Shown: positions 35,513 through 48,902, numbered from the stretch's first letter. The stretch: DNA of 64,000 nt from Phytophthora colocasiae (GCA_018806915.1 JAGKQI010000088.1:1-64000), one strand, 5' to 3'. Numbers and translations: made by a program. The notes: generated by a model not told the origin, from the sequence alone.

Positions 35513-38228
35513 ATGGCAGTGGAGATTCCAATCGAAGGCAACGTATATAGCCCCGAGGGATCAAGCCTGACAGTGCCAAGACGCTCATGGCGCAAGGCTC
35601 ACTGGATCTACACGATCGTCGCGTCTCACATGACAAATGCTTTTGGAGACCATTTTCCCACGATGGAGTTCCGCTTCAAGAACGTTTCGATCTCAGCGGA
35701 TGTAGTGGTGAAGGATACTTCCGATGCCAAAACCACACTCCCGAACGTTGTGATGAAGACCATTCGCGGCCAACTCGCGAGGAGGAGATATTGGGAGAAG
35801 CCCTTCATGCATGGAACTCCGGAGGAAAACCAAGAAGCCTTGAAGGTAGTACGAGCAATGTACCAGCACTATCCTGAAGTTGTGATCAACAGCTTGGACT
35901 GGATACCTGTCAGAACACCATTGTCGGGGATGCCATGCATCGAGGTGTCTCTGGTGGTGAACGCAAGCGAGTGACAACTGGAGAGATGGCGTTTGGCAAT
36001 GCGTACGTGAAGATGATGGACGAGATCAGTACAGGACTGGATAGTGCTGCTGCGTTCGATATCCTCACGATGCAGAGGAGTATTGCCAAGAAGTTCCACA
36101 ATACGGTCGTGATTTCTCTCTTACAGCCGTCTCCCGAGCTGTTTGCGCTTTTCGATAATGTTATTCTGCTGAATGAAGGTCGTGTCATGTACAACGGGCC
36201 TTGTGACGAAGCTCTGGACTACTTTGAAGCTCTCAGTTCAAACGCCTTCCACATCGTGACGTTGCGGATTTTCTGATTGATTTTGGAACCAACAAACAGG
36301 TTCAACACCAAGTACGTGGTAATGTCCCTCGTACTCCCCAAGAATTTGGGAGGCGTTTGAAACCTCTTCCGCTTATGAACGTCTTCAAGCGGAGTTGAGT
36401 GTTCCATATTCAACTGGAGACATGGCGAGGATCATGAAGACTCAACAGGAATTCTACCAGTCCTTTTTGGGCTAGTACGATTTTACTGATGAAGCGCCAG
36501 ATTACAATGATGAGGCGGGAAATGTCAGGTCTCGTTGGGCGATTAATGATGAACACTTTGCTGGCGTTACTGTACGGCTGTGTCTTCTACCAAATGGACC
36601 CAAGTGACCCGCAATTAGTGATGGGCGTCATTTTTCAGGTCGGCTCTGTGCTTGTCGATGGCTCTTTCCAGCTCAGATCCCAAGCATCATGGCGGCCCAT
36701 GACGTGTTTACAAGCAACGAGGCAACAATTTCTTCCGAACAGCGTTGTACATTCTGTCGTACTCGGCAAGTCGACTTCCCCGATCATTTTTGAGACGGTG
36801 GTTTTCAGTTCTATTGTCTATTGGATGTGCGGTTTTGTGAGCTCTGTGGAGAGCTTCATCCTCTTCGTGGTGATCATTTGTTTGGTGAACTTTACGTTCG
36901 CGGTTTTCGTTTTCTTCTTGGCGTCTGTTGCCGGTGAACCCCATTGCTGGCATTGCAATTGAGCTGTTTATCTTGTTCGCTGGCTTTACGAAAGACCAGA
37001 TTCCGGATTATCTCATCTGGATATACTGGATTAAGCCTGTGGGCTGGGGAGTCCGTGCTCGCGGTGAATCAGTACACTGAGGCTCGTTTTGACACTTGCA
37101 TCTACAACGACGTGGACTATTGTGCCCGATACGGTATGAAGATGGGGGAGTACACACTTTCCTCTTACGAGGTCCCAACCCAGAGATACTGGATCTGGTA
37201 CGGCATGTTGTACACTGTAGGCGCCTACTTTGTCTACTTCTCGTTATCTTTTCTCGCACTGGATATCACCGATACGAAAGTCCGGAGAACGTGGTGATTA
37301 AAAAGCAAGCAGACATCGACAGTAAAAGTGCCAGCCTTCAAGCTTGGAGAATATACGCTCACACAGACTTCACGAAATAACGAGGCGAAATGACTGTCTC
37401 AGTGGACTTGGGCTCGGATAGATCCCTCGTGCCAGTCACGGTGGCATTCAAGGACTTGTGGTACACAGTTCCAGACCCGGCAGATTCCGACAAAAGCATC
37501 AACTTACTCAAGGGTATCAGTGGATATGCACTTCCTGGAACAATTACCGCACTTATGGGATCTTCTGGTGCGGGTAAAACGACTCTGATGGATGTGATCG
37601 CTGGACGAAAGAGTGGTGGTAAGATTCAAGGCCAAATTCCGGCGACGGACTTGGCTATTAGACGTTCAACCGGGTACTGCGAACAAATGGATATCCACTC
37701 GGAGTCGTCCACATTTCGGGAGGCGTTGACGTTCAGTGCTTTCTTGCGTCAAGGTGCTGATGTTCCTGACAGCTCTCGGTGGATATGTGCTTGGACTTGC
37801 TGGACTTGACTCCGATCGCCGATCAGATCATCCGAGGCAGCTCAGTGGAGCAGATGAAGCGGCTAACGATCGGCGTGGAACTGGCAGCTCAAACCGAGCG
37901 GGCTCTTCCTGGATGAACCTACGAGCGGCTCGGATGCCCGATCAGCCAAGTTAATCATGGACGGTGTCCGCAAAGTGGCGAACACGGGACGAACACGGGA
38001 CGAACGATCATTTGTACGATCCACTAGCCTTCCGCCGAGGTGTTCCAGGTGTTCGACAGTATGTTGCTATTGAAACGTGGTGGCGAGACGGTTTACGCTG
38101 GTGATTTGGGCACGAACGCACAGGAAATGATCTCCTACTTCGAATCCATCGATGGTGTGGAGAAATTGAAAACGAACTACAATCCTGCATCGAGGGTTCT
38201 GGATGTGGTTGGAGCTGGCGTCGGTAAC
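35513..38228 (+). pseudogene. PDR/ABCG transporter pseudogene, copy F (5' three quarters)
   Basis: The ATG at 35,513 is in the standard context. NBD1 is open over 35,935-36,276 and the first membrane domain over 36,489-36,962. Because the T run near 36,832 has four Ts here, the predicted helix continues in frame through VSSVESFILFVVIICLV. NBD2 is open over 37,390-37,809 with Walker A intact. Near 37,980-38,005 an 11-base direct duplication gives ACACGGGACGA twice. Only copy H has the same change. Private changes include a lost C at GTGATCAACAG near 35,885 and TTTTTCAGGTCGG near 36,632. It ends at the CRN junction. Confidence 0.85.
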
Positions 38229-39678
38229 GACTTGCAGTCAGACACAGATTGCCACTGCTTTAAAGAAAGCATACACGTACTCGATCAGGGAACCCGAATG
38301 CAAGGGAAAAATGGAAGGGCTCTTTGAACTGGAGGAGAACAGCACTATTGATGCTGACGTGAAGGTTGAATTGGATAATGTCAACCTTCCGAATATGCTT
38401 GGTCAGCAAGATACGCCCGGTCAACAAGATAGTTTCGGTCAACCAGATAAGCCCGGTCAACCAGATACGAAACAGGAATCAACAAAGAAACGCAAAATGA
38501 ATGCTACTCCGCCCAGTCAACCACCAACGAAACTCTTGAAAACCGCAACTACGCATAGTATTCCAAGTGATGTCGGTGCTTGTTGTGGCTATTGACGAGA
38601 GCGCGGACTCTACTTAAGATCAAAGGGTGACAAAGACGCCAACGCGTTCACACTTTTTCGGCGAGCTTTGAGAGAGGTGAACACAATTATGCTGAAAAAC
38701 GTCAAGGGGGTCGTTTTTGCTGTTCTAGTGGACACTAACTCCCGAGTGCATGAGTTCGTGCCAGCACTGTCATCGGATCCATCGTCACGAGTTGTCGGTG
38801 GAAGTACGTCGCTGTTCCCACCGTTCGTCTTGACAGAGACTATGGACGTCTTGGTGAATAACAGGCCCACAGCTAAGGAGAAAGTGTTGAGAGCTGGCGC
38901 AGGAGGTGATGAAAGGTCGTGTGGACGGATCTGAAGTATCGATGGGCCCGGCCTTTGTGGAACAGTATGGATGATGACACCGTCGGAAATCTGGGATTCG
39001 ATGTCACTGAACCCCAGATTTCTAATAGAAGGAGCGAGCTGACCAGATTCGCTGCAAGCAAGCTGCTTATTGGCCTTCCAATGGACGATTCCGGCGAGCT
39101 ACACAGACACGACACTGCACGGCGTGGCGTCACTGTTCTGCCGCGTTGGGTTACGTCCATATGCGACCAACCCAGTCGCCGCGCACTTGGTCGCCGACTT
39201 CATGAGTGTTCTACACTATGTGACGTACAAGAACGACGGCCAGATCAGCGGCTACGTGTCCGAGCCGATCCTGACGTTTGGCGCATCACGCGTATGGTAT
39301 CAATTGGAGAAGAATACGAAGCCGTCAGCGTTGGAGTCCCACGTTCTCCCCAGTTCGAGACCATGATGCTCAACGGTATGATCGACACTGGCAACATTGG
39401 TGAACTCGTGGCACGCATCTTTCTCTTGCTGGCAATGGACGCAGTGGCGATTGGTGGAGCTGTCAAGCAAGAGTTCGTCTTCTCGGGTGAGTTTTGCGAC
39501 GTCACTGCGTTTGTGCAAAAGCTCTTGGGCGACAATCCGAAGCTTAAGGAGGATAAATCCAACGTCGTTGCCAAAAATACGATCGAATTGTGCAATATCT
39601 GGAAAGAGGGCTGGGAAGGTTGGGAAATCGGCTTTAGTCATTTCGTGGAGCTGAGTACGGAACCGACGGAGACCATTT
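38229..39678 (+). pseudogene. CRN-plus middle fragment fused behind ABC copy F
   Basis: Same joints as its three sister fragments. Here the G run near 38,705 has five Gs, which keeps the frame open into the VVFAVLVDTN segment (38,668-38,934). A long frame (38,919-39,680) then runs almost to the end but contains a shifted stretch between compensating indels near 38,930 and 39,090. It lacks both Walker A and the nuclease core. Confidence 0.8.
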
Positions 39679-39727
39679 AAGCATTTATCATTTCTCCACT
39701 CGAAGTCTCTCAACCAAACCTCCCGTC

Positions 39728-42700
39728 ATGGCAGTGGAGATTCCAATCGAAGGCAACGTATATAGCCCCGAGGGGATCAAGCCTGACAGTGCCAAGACGC
39801 TCATGGCGCAAGGCTCACTGGATCTACACGATCACGTCGCGTCTCACATGACAAATGCTTTTTGGAGACCATTTTCCCACGATGGAGTTCCGCTTCAAGA
39901 ACGTTTCGATCTCAGCGGATGTAGTGGTGAAGGATACTTCCGATGCCAAAACCACACTCCCGAACGTTGTGATGAAGACCATTCGCGGCCAACTCGCGAG
40001 GAGGAGATATTGGGAGAAGCCCTTCATGCATGGAACTCCGGAGGAAAACCAAGAAGCCTTGAAGGTAGTACGAGCAATGTACCAGCACTATCCTGAAGTT
40101 GTGATCCAACAGCTTGGACTGGATACCTGTCAGAACACCATTGTCGGGGATGCCATGCATCGAGGTGTCTCTGGTGGTGAACGCAAGCGAGTGACAACTG
40201 GAGAGATGGCGTTTGGCAAATGCGTACGTGAAGATGATGGACGAGATCAGTACAGGACTGGATAGTGCTGCTGCGTTCGATATCCTCACGATGCAGAGGA
40301 GTATTGCCAAGAAGTTCCACAATACGGTCGTGATTTCTCTCTTACAGCCGTCTCCCGAGCTGTTTGCGCTTTTCGATAATGTTATTCTGCTGAATGAAGG
40401 TCGTGTCATGTACAACGGGCCTTGTGACGAAGCTCTGGACTGCTTTGAAGCTCTCCGGATTCAAACGCCTTCCACATCGTGACGTTGCCGGATTTTCTGA
40501 TTGATTTTGGAACCAACAAACAGGTTCAACACCAAGTACGTGGTAATGTCCCTCGTACTCCCCAAGAATTTGGGAGGCGTTTGAAACCTCTTCCGCTTAT
40601 GAACGTCTTCAAGCGGAGTTGAGTGTTCCATATTCAACTGGAGACATGGCGAGGATCATGAAGACTCAACAGAATTCTACCAGTCCTTTTGGGCTAGTAC
40701 GATTTTACTGATGAAGCGCCAGATTACAATGATGAGGCCGGGAAATGTCAGGTCTCGTTGGGCGATTAATGATGAACACTTTGCTGGCGTTACTGTACGG
40801 CTGTGTCTTCTACCAAATGGACCCAAAGTGACCCGCAATTAGTGATGGGCGTCATTTTTCGAGTCGGCTCTGTGCTTGTCGATGGCTCTTTCAGCTCAGA
40901 TCCCAAGCATCATGGCGGCCCGTGACGTGTTTTACAAGCAACGAGGCAACAATTTCTTCCGAACAGCGTCGTACATTCTGTCACGTACTCGGCAAGTCGA
41001 CTTCCCCCGATCATTTTTGAGACGGTGGTTTTCAGTTCTATTGTCTATTGGATGTGCGGTTTTTGTGAGCTCTGTGGAGAGCTTCATCCTCTTCGTGGTG
41101 ATCATTTGTTTGGTGAACTTTACGTTCGCGGTTTTCGTTTTCTTCTTGGCGTCTGTTGCCGGTGAACACCATTGCTGGCATTACGAATTGAGCTGTTGAT
41201 CTTGTTCGCTGGCTTTACGAAAGACCAGATTCCGGATTATCTCATCTGGATATACTGGATTAAGCCTGTGGGCTGGGGAGTCCGTGCTCTCGCGGTGAAT
41301 CAGTACACTGAGGCTCGTTTTGACACTTGCATCTACAACGACGTGGACTATTGTGCCCGATACGGTATGAAGATGGGGGAGTACACACTTTCCTCTTACG
41401 AGGTCCCAACCCAGAGATACTGGATCTGGTACGGCATGTTGTACACTGTAGGCGCCTACTTTGTCTACTTCTCGTTATCTTTTCTCGCACTGGATATCAC
41501 CGATACGAAAGTCCGGAGAACGTGGTGATTAAAAAGCAAGAAGACATCGACAGTAAAAGTGTAGCCTTCAAGCTTGGAGAATATACGCTCACACAGACTT
41601 CACGAAATAACGAGGCGAAATGACTGTCGCAGTGGACTTGGGCTCGGATAGATCCCTCGTGCCAGTCACGGTGGCATTCAAGGACTTGTGGTACACAGTT
41701 CCAGACCCGGCAGATTCCGACAAAAGCATCAACTTACTCAAGGGTATCAGTGGATATGCACTTCCTGGAACAATTACCGCACTTATGGGATCTTCTGGTG
41801 CGGGTAAAACGACTCTGATGGATGTGATCGCTGGACGAAAGAGTGGTGGTAAGATTCAAGGCCAAATTCCGGCGACGGACTTGGCTATTAGACGTTCAAC
41901 CGGGTACTGCGAACAAATGGATATCCACTCGGAGTCGTCCACATTTCGGGAGGCGTTGACGTTCAGTGCTTTCTTGCGTCAAGGTGCTGATGTTCCTGAC
42001 AGCTCTCGGTGGATATGTGCTTGGACTTGCTGGACTTGACTCCGATCGCCGATCAGATCATCCGAGGCAACTCAGTGGAGCAGATGAAGGTGCTAACGAT
42101 CGGCGTGGAACTGGCAGCTCAAACCGAGTGGGCTCTTCCTGGATGAACCTACGAGCGGCTCGGATGCCCGATCAGCCAAGTTAATCATGGACGGTGTCCG
42201 CAAAGTGGCGAACACGGGACGAACGATCATTTGTACGATCCACTAGCCTTCCGCCGAGGTGTTCCAGGTGTTCGACAGTATGTTGCTATTGAAACGTGGT
42301 GGCGAGACGGTTTACGCTGGTGATTTGGGCACGAACGCACAGGAAATGATCTCCTACTTCGAATCCATCGATGGTGTTGAGAAATTGAAAACGAACTACA
42401 ATCACTGCATCGAGGTTCCTGGATGTGGTTGGAGGCTGGTGTCGGTAACGGCAGCGGTGACAAGACCAGATTTCGTCGGTATCTTCAAATCCAGTGGAAC
42501 CTGGGAGAAGCTGCAGTCAAATTTGAATCTGGAGGGTGTATTTCGGCCGTCTCCGTCGATTCCTTCTCTCGAATATGCTGACAAACGTGCTGCAGCAGAG
42601 TTGACTCAGATGAAAGTTCTCCTTGAGCGCTTCTCCAACCTGTACTGGCGCACGGCGTCTTTTAACCTGACGCGATTCAGTGTCTCCTTCGTCTTGGGAC

Positions 42701-43460
42701 TGCTAGGCGGCATCACCTACCTCGACACTGACTACAACACGAACGCGGGTATCAACTTCCGGAATGGGGATGGTGTTCTCTGTGATGGGATTCGCCGGAT
42801 TCACATGCTTCACCGGTATGGTGTCCGTCGCAGCCGCAGAACGAGCTGCTTTCTATCGCGAACGAGCATCTCAAACGTCAATGCATTCTGGTACTTCTGT
42901 GCTTCCAGTGTCATCGAGATCCCGTACGCTATGGCAGCTGTCATGCTGTGTATGGTAGTATTCTACCCCGTTGTTGGCTTTACTGGAGTGGTGCTTTCTT
43001 CACGTTCTATCTCATCCTTGTACTGTGCGTGCTGTTTCAGTCGTATTTGGCTGAGTTGATGGTTTTCTTGTCTCCGAACATGGAAGTGGCTGAGATTCTG
43101 GGAATGGTGGTAAACCTCATCACGTTCTTGTTCTCAGGCTTTAGTCACTCCGGCTGAATCGATTCCTCAGGGCGTGAAATGGGTTTACCATCTCAATCCA
43201 CTGACGTACACACTGTCTGCTCTCGCGACGGTTGTGTTTGGCGATTGCTCGGGCGATGGGGATATCGGATGCAGCCAAGTTGTTGGAGCACCACCTTTGC
43301 TTCCGGATGACATCACCGTGAAGGAATTCTTGGAGATCAGCTTCGGAATGTACCACGACGATATCTGGAGGAACTGCGGGATCATGGTAGCTTTTTGTGC
43401 TTTTCGTCCGCATTTTGACCATCCTGGCGATGAGGTTTGTCAACTTTCAGGAACAAGTAA
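39728..43460 (+). pseudogene. PDR/ABCG transporter pseudogene, copy G (full length)
   Basis: A full-length copy from ATG 39,728 to TAA 43,460. NBD2 is open over 41,620-42,039 with an intact Walker A near 41,790. The NBD2 end plus second membrane domain form the longest ABC run here (42,259-43,059), helped by compensating indels. The shared lesions are all present, with the TAG near 42,242. Private changes include an extra T near 39,862, TTTGGCAAATGC near 40,214, and CATCGAGGTTCC near 42,410. Subtype markers (GGCAGCGGTGAC, CAGCAGAG, CTTCCGG) tie it to copy C. Downstream comes a polyadenylation-type AATAAA and the convergent CRN-minus 3. Confidence 0.85.
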
Positions 43461-43630
43461 GATGTCCATAACGTCTCAAATAAAACTAGTAAAGTGTTGA
43501 AAAGATTCCTATGGACCGTTAGTAAATGATAAGGACTGGCTATAGAGTTTGACATGACCACAGAGCTAGCTATGCGTGGGATAAATGCAGAAGTCGCCTT
43601 ATGAACCGAACAGGCCTCGCTTTCTTCACT

Positions 43631-46171
43631 TTAAGCGAAATGCAGCGTGTTCGACGCTCTTACCCTTGCGACATCCTTCAGCAGCACGGACGAGAGATAG
43701 TTGCGCTCGTCGTACTCGCTGCGATCCTTCAGGTCGTTTTCAACTTGTGCCTGACCGTCCCACCACGCAGTGTTGGCGATCTCACGCAGCTTCCCCACTA
43801 ACCCCTTGGTCAAAAACGGCCAGCGCTGGTGCACTTCATTTTTCCTTCATCAGAGTTCGGCGCCAATACCCCACGGACGCATAGCGAGCCGTCAAACCCT
43901 GCTTGACCTTGTTACGGCTCATCAACTTCTCCGTCACAATCGATTGGGCAGGCGCTGTCGTCTCGTTCGGACACTTCGAACAAACTCAAGTATAATCGAA
44001 TCACCTCATGGTTGCTGGTCGTATGAAGGCTGTTGGGTTTGCCTGTCTTCTCAAAACGTACGACGATGATAACTCTCGAAGCGCTGAATCAGGAACTTGT
44101 CGTACCCACCCACCTGGCTGTTAACCCGAACCAAAATGAACGAAACACTTCCCTCCGGACGAACGTCACAGTCTTTCGGGTGGAAAATCAGGATGATCAG
44201 ATCCTCCGAGTTGTCCACGAGGCAAGACACCAGCGGCTCGACGATCTAGCAGCTTCCACAGAACTCCTGTCGTCGGCTCTGTTTTCAGATCCACGAAATG
44301 GCTGAAACAAACTTTCCAACCGTCCCAGCTCTCCACCCCACTTCCTGTACGCGTCCATCTTTTCCTCGTTAATGACCTCGGAGTCGCCCTCACGAATCTG
44401 CGGGTTGTCGCCCACGAGTTTCTCCACAAACCTCGTGACGTCGCAAAATCGCCCTGAAGGTAAACTCCCATGTTTTGGACGAGGCCTTTGCCCACCGCGT
44501 CCATTGCCAACAAGAGGAAGATTCGCGACACGGGTTCGCCAATGTTGCTAGTGTCAATCTCCCCATTGAGCAGCATCGTCCGGAACTGAGGGAGGATGTA
44601 TCGTTCCAACGCCGGATGGCCTCTTGAGATTGAGATCCTCCAACTCATACCACATGTACGACGCGCCAAACGTCAGGATCGGCTCGGACACGTAGCCGCT
44701 GATGTAAGCATCGTTCTTGTATGTCACGTAGTGCAGGACACTCATCAAGTTAGCAACCAAGAGCGGCGCCTTCCGGTTGAACGAGTTTTGGACGTAGGCC
44801 AAGACGGCAGAACAGTGAGGCCACGCCGTGAGAGTCAACTCCGTGTAGCTAGATGGAAAGTCCGGTGGGAGGCCGATCAGCAATTTCCTTGCAGCAAACC
44901 AGACCATATCTGTCATTCTGCTGAACAAATAGTGTTCTGACTTATCCATACTACGCCACAAGGGCCGCCCCATTGACACCAGAGCTGGCCACACGTCGTC
45001 CTCATCGGTAGTCAACACTCTGCTCTTGCTCGTCTTTTGATCATCCCCCAATTTCTTCACCATGATGTCCATCGTCTCTGTCAAGACGAACGATGGGAAC
45101 AGCACCGTTTTAGGATTAGAATCCATTAGAAGAGCAAATTCTCGGTATCTGCCACCGCGGACTCATGCACAAGAGGGTTCGTATCCACCTAAAACTCGAA
45201 AATGAGTCCGTTTGGCTTTCGTACTGTAGAGCTCCTATTCACCGTTATCAAAGCTTGTCGTAGATACTGCAACGCGGTTTTACCCCTGTTACCTTTGATC
45301 TTCAGCAGAGACCGAGCCTCGTCAACAGCTACAACCAGCACCGGAGTAACGGAGAGTTTCTTGCGTTTCTCCACTGGCTGGTTAGAAGTACTTGAGCAAA
45401 AGCTGGACTTTATCCAGTTCGCGCACCATATCAGCATCAATGTTGTAATTCTCCTCCGCTTCAAACAACTTCAGCCACTTTTCTCTAACGTCGAAATTCT
45501 CCATAGAGTACGTAAACGCTTTTTCCAGTGAAGTAACGATCTTGTCCACGCTACAATAATAATACTCTGAAAGAAGCCATTTACGCAGTTGAGGTGTCGC
45601 GCATGGGTACCCACTCGATCCTTCGATGGTGCGTGCGCAGATGTACAACACTTTCACGTCAAACCGTGTGCCATTGTGGTCAATAGGGCCATCTTTCTCC
45701 GCCAGACGCTTCACGTTCGGCTCTTGCCGAAGCCGGAACTCTGAGTGATGGTCACGTATGGCGCCGTGTACTTGTCGTGGAGTGTATCATTGATATAAGC
45801 GTGGCGGCAGGCAACAAGGTGCTTCTGGAAGCTGACGTCAGCATCGCCTTCATAAGGTATATCGAACGCTGCGAAGGTACAATTCCGCGGGGCTTGGAAC
45901 TGGCCACGCGGACTGGCGTTTCGCTCTGGATGACGCGTAGTTCGGCGAAGGCGGCATCTGTAGCTGCTTCGAAATCGGCCATCAGAGACGATTTTCTACG
46001 GCGTCAGGTAAATGAGCACTGCGCACCGCTTGACGAATGCTTTCCTCCACCTTGTCATCCCGACCTGCTCGCCCTGAAGTTGAAGTTGCAGTTCTCGCTC
46101 ATGAACTCCCTTATCTTTTAAGGCATTGAAGCAGCAGCCGACAGCCTCTGGATGTGAGCAGGAGCTTCCAT
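43631..46171 (-). CDS. CRN-minus 3: P-loop NTPase with RVN nuclease motif (private frame breaks)
   Basis: Consensus architecture as in CRN-minus 1. The nuclease position reads VRVNS near 44,120. In the P-loop region near 45,716 one base is missing (CACGTTCGG where others have CACGATTCGG), so this copy cannot encode an intact P-loop in frame as shown. Open runs lie at 45,126-44,554, 44,669-44,166 and 45,714-45,382. The N-terminal cassette is LPDAVENRL followed by a broken MADFE form, the opposite of pairs 1 and 2. An extra C pair near 46,058 and a lost G near 46,131 shift the start region. Confidence 0.72.
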
Positions 46172-46422
46172 GTCGTTATGATCGTTGGTACTGTTGTTGT
46201 TTTGGCTTCATCCCATCAGCCAATCAGTTTTGACCTAGCGTCATCTTTCGTCTCGATGAAAGAAAGGCCCAGTCATCGTTCTGAGAGCGGAGAGATGGCA
46301 ACTCGCCATTGACAAGAAGGCTAGAGTGAAGGTCGACGTTGTTATGTGCAGGTTGTACTCACTTTCTCTCCTCACTTTTCACCTTTCATCGCTGCGCATC
46401 AAGCTCCAAACCATCCGTCGAC
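46172..46422. promoter_or_regulatory. Divergent promoter between CRN-minus 3 and CRN-plus 3
   Basis: Same spacer and orientation as at the other pairs, with CCAAT near 46,220 and the TCACTTT initiator near 46,358. Although the flanking coding cassettes are exchanged relative to pair 2, the spacer is not inverted. Confidence 0.6.
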
Positions 46423-47930
46423 ATGGATGAAATTGAGATGGGATACGAGGAGAAGGTTCCTGCTACGCTTGGACAGCGGCTGTCGGCTGCTGCCTTCAAT
46501 GTCTTAAAAGATAAGGGAGTTCATGAGCGTGAGCTGCAACTTCAACTTCAGGGCGAGCAGGTCGATGACAAGGTGGAGAAAGCATTCGTCAAGCGGTGCG
46601 CAGTGCCCCTATTTTGATGAAGCTATAGAAAATCGTCTCTCGAGATCCGATGTCAAAGCAGCTACAGATGCCGCCATCACCGAACTACGCGTCATCCAGA
46701 GCGAACCGCCCCTCAAGGCGGCCAAAGCCAATCCGGAGGCCGTCAAGTTGGCAACCGCAGCGTTCAAAAATGACTACAAAGGTGGTGCAGACATCAGCTT
46801 CCAGAATTACCTCGCAGCCTGTTGCCACGCTTATTCCAATAACAAAAGCTTGTACACGGCGCCGTACGCAACCATCACTCAGAGCTCTGGCTTTGGCAGT
46901 TGAGTCGAATCCTAAGACGCCTTGCCGAGACACCTACTATTGAGCACGGTGGCGTCAAGTACGACGTCAAGGTGTTGTATATCTGCGCACGCGACATCGA
47001 ACAGTCAGTGGGTACCCCCGCGCCACACCGGTTCTGCGCGAATGGCTTTTCCTGAAAAAATTGCAGTCAGACACAGATTGCCACTGCTTTAAAGAAAGCA
47101 TACACGTACTCGATCAGGAACCCGAATGCAAGGAAAAATGGAAGGGCTCTTTGAACTGGAGGAGAACAGCACTATTGATGCTGACGTGAAGGTTGAATTG
47201 GATAATGTCAACCTTCCGAATATGCTTAGTCAGCAAGATACGCCCGGTCAACAAGATAGTTTCGGTCAACCAGATAAGCCCGGTCAACCAGATACAGAAA
47301 CAGGAATCAACAAAGAAACGCAAAATGAATGCTACTCCATGATCAACCACCAACAGAAACTCTTGAAAACCGCAACTACGCATAGTATTCCAAGTGATGT
47401 CCCGGTGCTTGTTGTGGCTATTGACGAGGCGCGGACTCTACTTAAGATCAAGGGTGACAAAGACGCCAACGCGTTCACACTTTTTCGGCGAGCTTTGAGA
47501 GAGGTGAACACAATTATGCTGAAAAACGTCAAAGGGTCGTTTTTGCTGTTCTAGTGGACACTAACTCCCGAGTGCATGAGTTCGTGCCAGCACTGTCATC
47601 AGATCCATCGTCACGAGTTGTCGGTGGAAGTACGTCGCTGTTCCTACCTTCGTCTTGACAGAGACTATGGACGTCTTGGTGAATAACAGGCCCACAGCTA
47701 AGGAGAAATTGTTGAGAGCTGGCGCAGGAGGTGATGAAAAGGTCGTGTGGACGGATCTAGTATCGATGGGCCGGCCTTTGTGGAACAGTATGGATGATGA
47801 CACCGTCGAAATCTGGGATTCGATGTCACTGAACCCCAGATTTCTAATAATAGAAGAACGAGCTGACCAGATTCGCTGCAAGCAAGCTGCTTATTGGCCT
47901 TCAATGGACGATTCGGCGAGCTACACAGAC
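46423..47930 (+). pseudogene. CRN-plus 3, 5' half, interrupted by TRIM copy 2
   Basis: It starts MDEIEMG at 46,423 and carries the FDEAIENRLSRSDVK cassette. The P-loop near 46,888 is damaged (GGCAGTTGAGTCG where others have GGCAAGAGTCG). The GQxD repeat is followed by a locally scrambled KKRK region (47,295-47,350). Walker B is open within 47,126-47,554. At 47,930, after CTACACAGAC (codon about 502), the LTR element begins. The gene resumes at 49,210. A transcript crossing the element could not encode the nuclease domain without removing about 1.28 kb. Confidence 0.8.
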
Positions 47931-48236
47931 TGTCACAAAATAAAGTGTGTGATATGGTAGCACTAGCACTAGAGGAAGTACAGCATCGGGGGTCGAGCTG
48001 ATGTGTTGAGTACGCTGGAAAATCGAAACTGAGATTGAGTTTAGCACCTTCGTCCTGTCCTCCTAGGCAATTCCAGTCCTTGGTGCCTGTAACTTCAACA
48101 TCTAAATTCAAAGCACATCGCATTCTTCATCCTAGATGACTGCGTTGCACCGCGAGTCAGACTGCTTGCTGCAGCAGTCTCCACAAACGTTGGCATTATC
48201 GCGTTCCATGTGCTTGTAGTTGATGATATCGTGACA
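47931..48236 (-). repeat. LTR of TRIM copy 2 (left; 3' LTR in element orientation)
   Basis: 306 bases, TGTCAC to GTGACA. It differs from the right LTR by a handful of small changes, such as CTGCAGCAGTC for CTGCAGCTTGATC. Few differences imply a young insertion. Confidence 0.88.
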
Positions 48237-48397
48237 TTCCCTCCTCCAAGCGAGGGCCTCTGGTAGTGTTGAGGTTGGCTTGGTTGACTTTCAGGAGCTG
48301 ATTTTGTCTTGATCCGAAGTGTCGGTCTGCTGGTGCCTGGTTGTGCGCTTTTGTTTTTCTTGTGACATTCCCTCCTCCAAGCGAGGGGAAGTCATTT

Positions 48398-48790
48398 TCT
48401 GTGGCCTCTGCGTCTTGTGTCTGGGCTCTTCTGCGCTCGTTTGGTCTTGGCCTCTGTGGCTTTTGTCTGGACTATCCGTCTCTGGCCTCTGCGTCGTGCG
48501 TCTGGGCTCTGCGGTCTTGGTCTCTGCGACTTGCATCTGGGCTCTCCGTGTGGCAGCTCTGTTCGGTCTTGGCCTCGGCGACTTGCGTCTGGGCTCTTCT
48601 GTGCTCGTTTGGTCTTGGCCTCTGTGGCTTTTGTCTGGACTCTCCGTCTCTGGCCTCTGCGTCGTGCGTCTGGGCTCTGCGGTCTTGGTCTCTGCGACTT
48701 GCATCTGGGCTCTCCGTGTGGTGGTTCGCTCTTGTTTGGTCTTGGCCTCGTCTGGAGGCTCTCCTTGTGGCGTCCGCACTTGTTGTTGTT
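48398..48790. repeat. 168-bp minisatellite inside TRIM copy 2
   Basis: GGGCTCTTCT occurs at 48,423 and 48,591, giving a period of exactly 168 bp (56 codons). The unit splits into sub-units of about 38, 32, 52 and 46 bases. As 168 is divisible by three and the units lack stop codons, several frames stay open on both strands. The minus frame (48,291-48,779, no ATG at its start) would encode a repeated basic, Arg/Gln/Pro/Glu-rich peptide. I do not claim it is a protein. Confidence 0.85.
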
Positions 48791-48902
48791 TCTCCTGGAC
48801 GGGTTGATTGAGTTCCGTCAGCGCCTCGCCGACCAGGGAATGTCACATTAGTTCAGCATCTCGACCCCCTCCACCGCAGCGAAGGATTCGCAATTTCTAC
48901 TA

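Larger units (their letters stand above)
31308..39678 (+). repeat. Second pair of 4.2-kb chimeric ABC-CRN units
   Basis: Units 31,308-35,463 and 35,464-39,678 repeat the design seen at 3,388-11,789 with the same breakpoints. As there, they are followed by a full ABC copy of the C/G subtype and a CRN pair. The whole block (chimera, chimera, full ABC) may therefore have been duplicated as one piece. Confidence 0.8.

Noticed and set aside
48319..48851. Three overlapping plus-strand open frames of 144-162 codons rich in Leu, Ser, Trp and Cys
   Set aside because: They are the plus-strand reading of the 168-bp minisatellite, which lacks stop codons in several frames; composition and lack of any domain argue against a protein.
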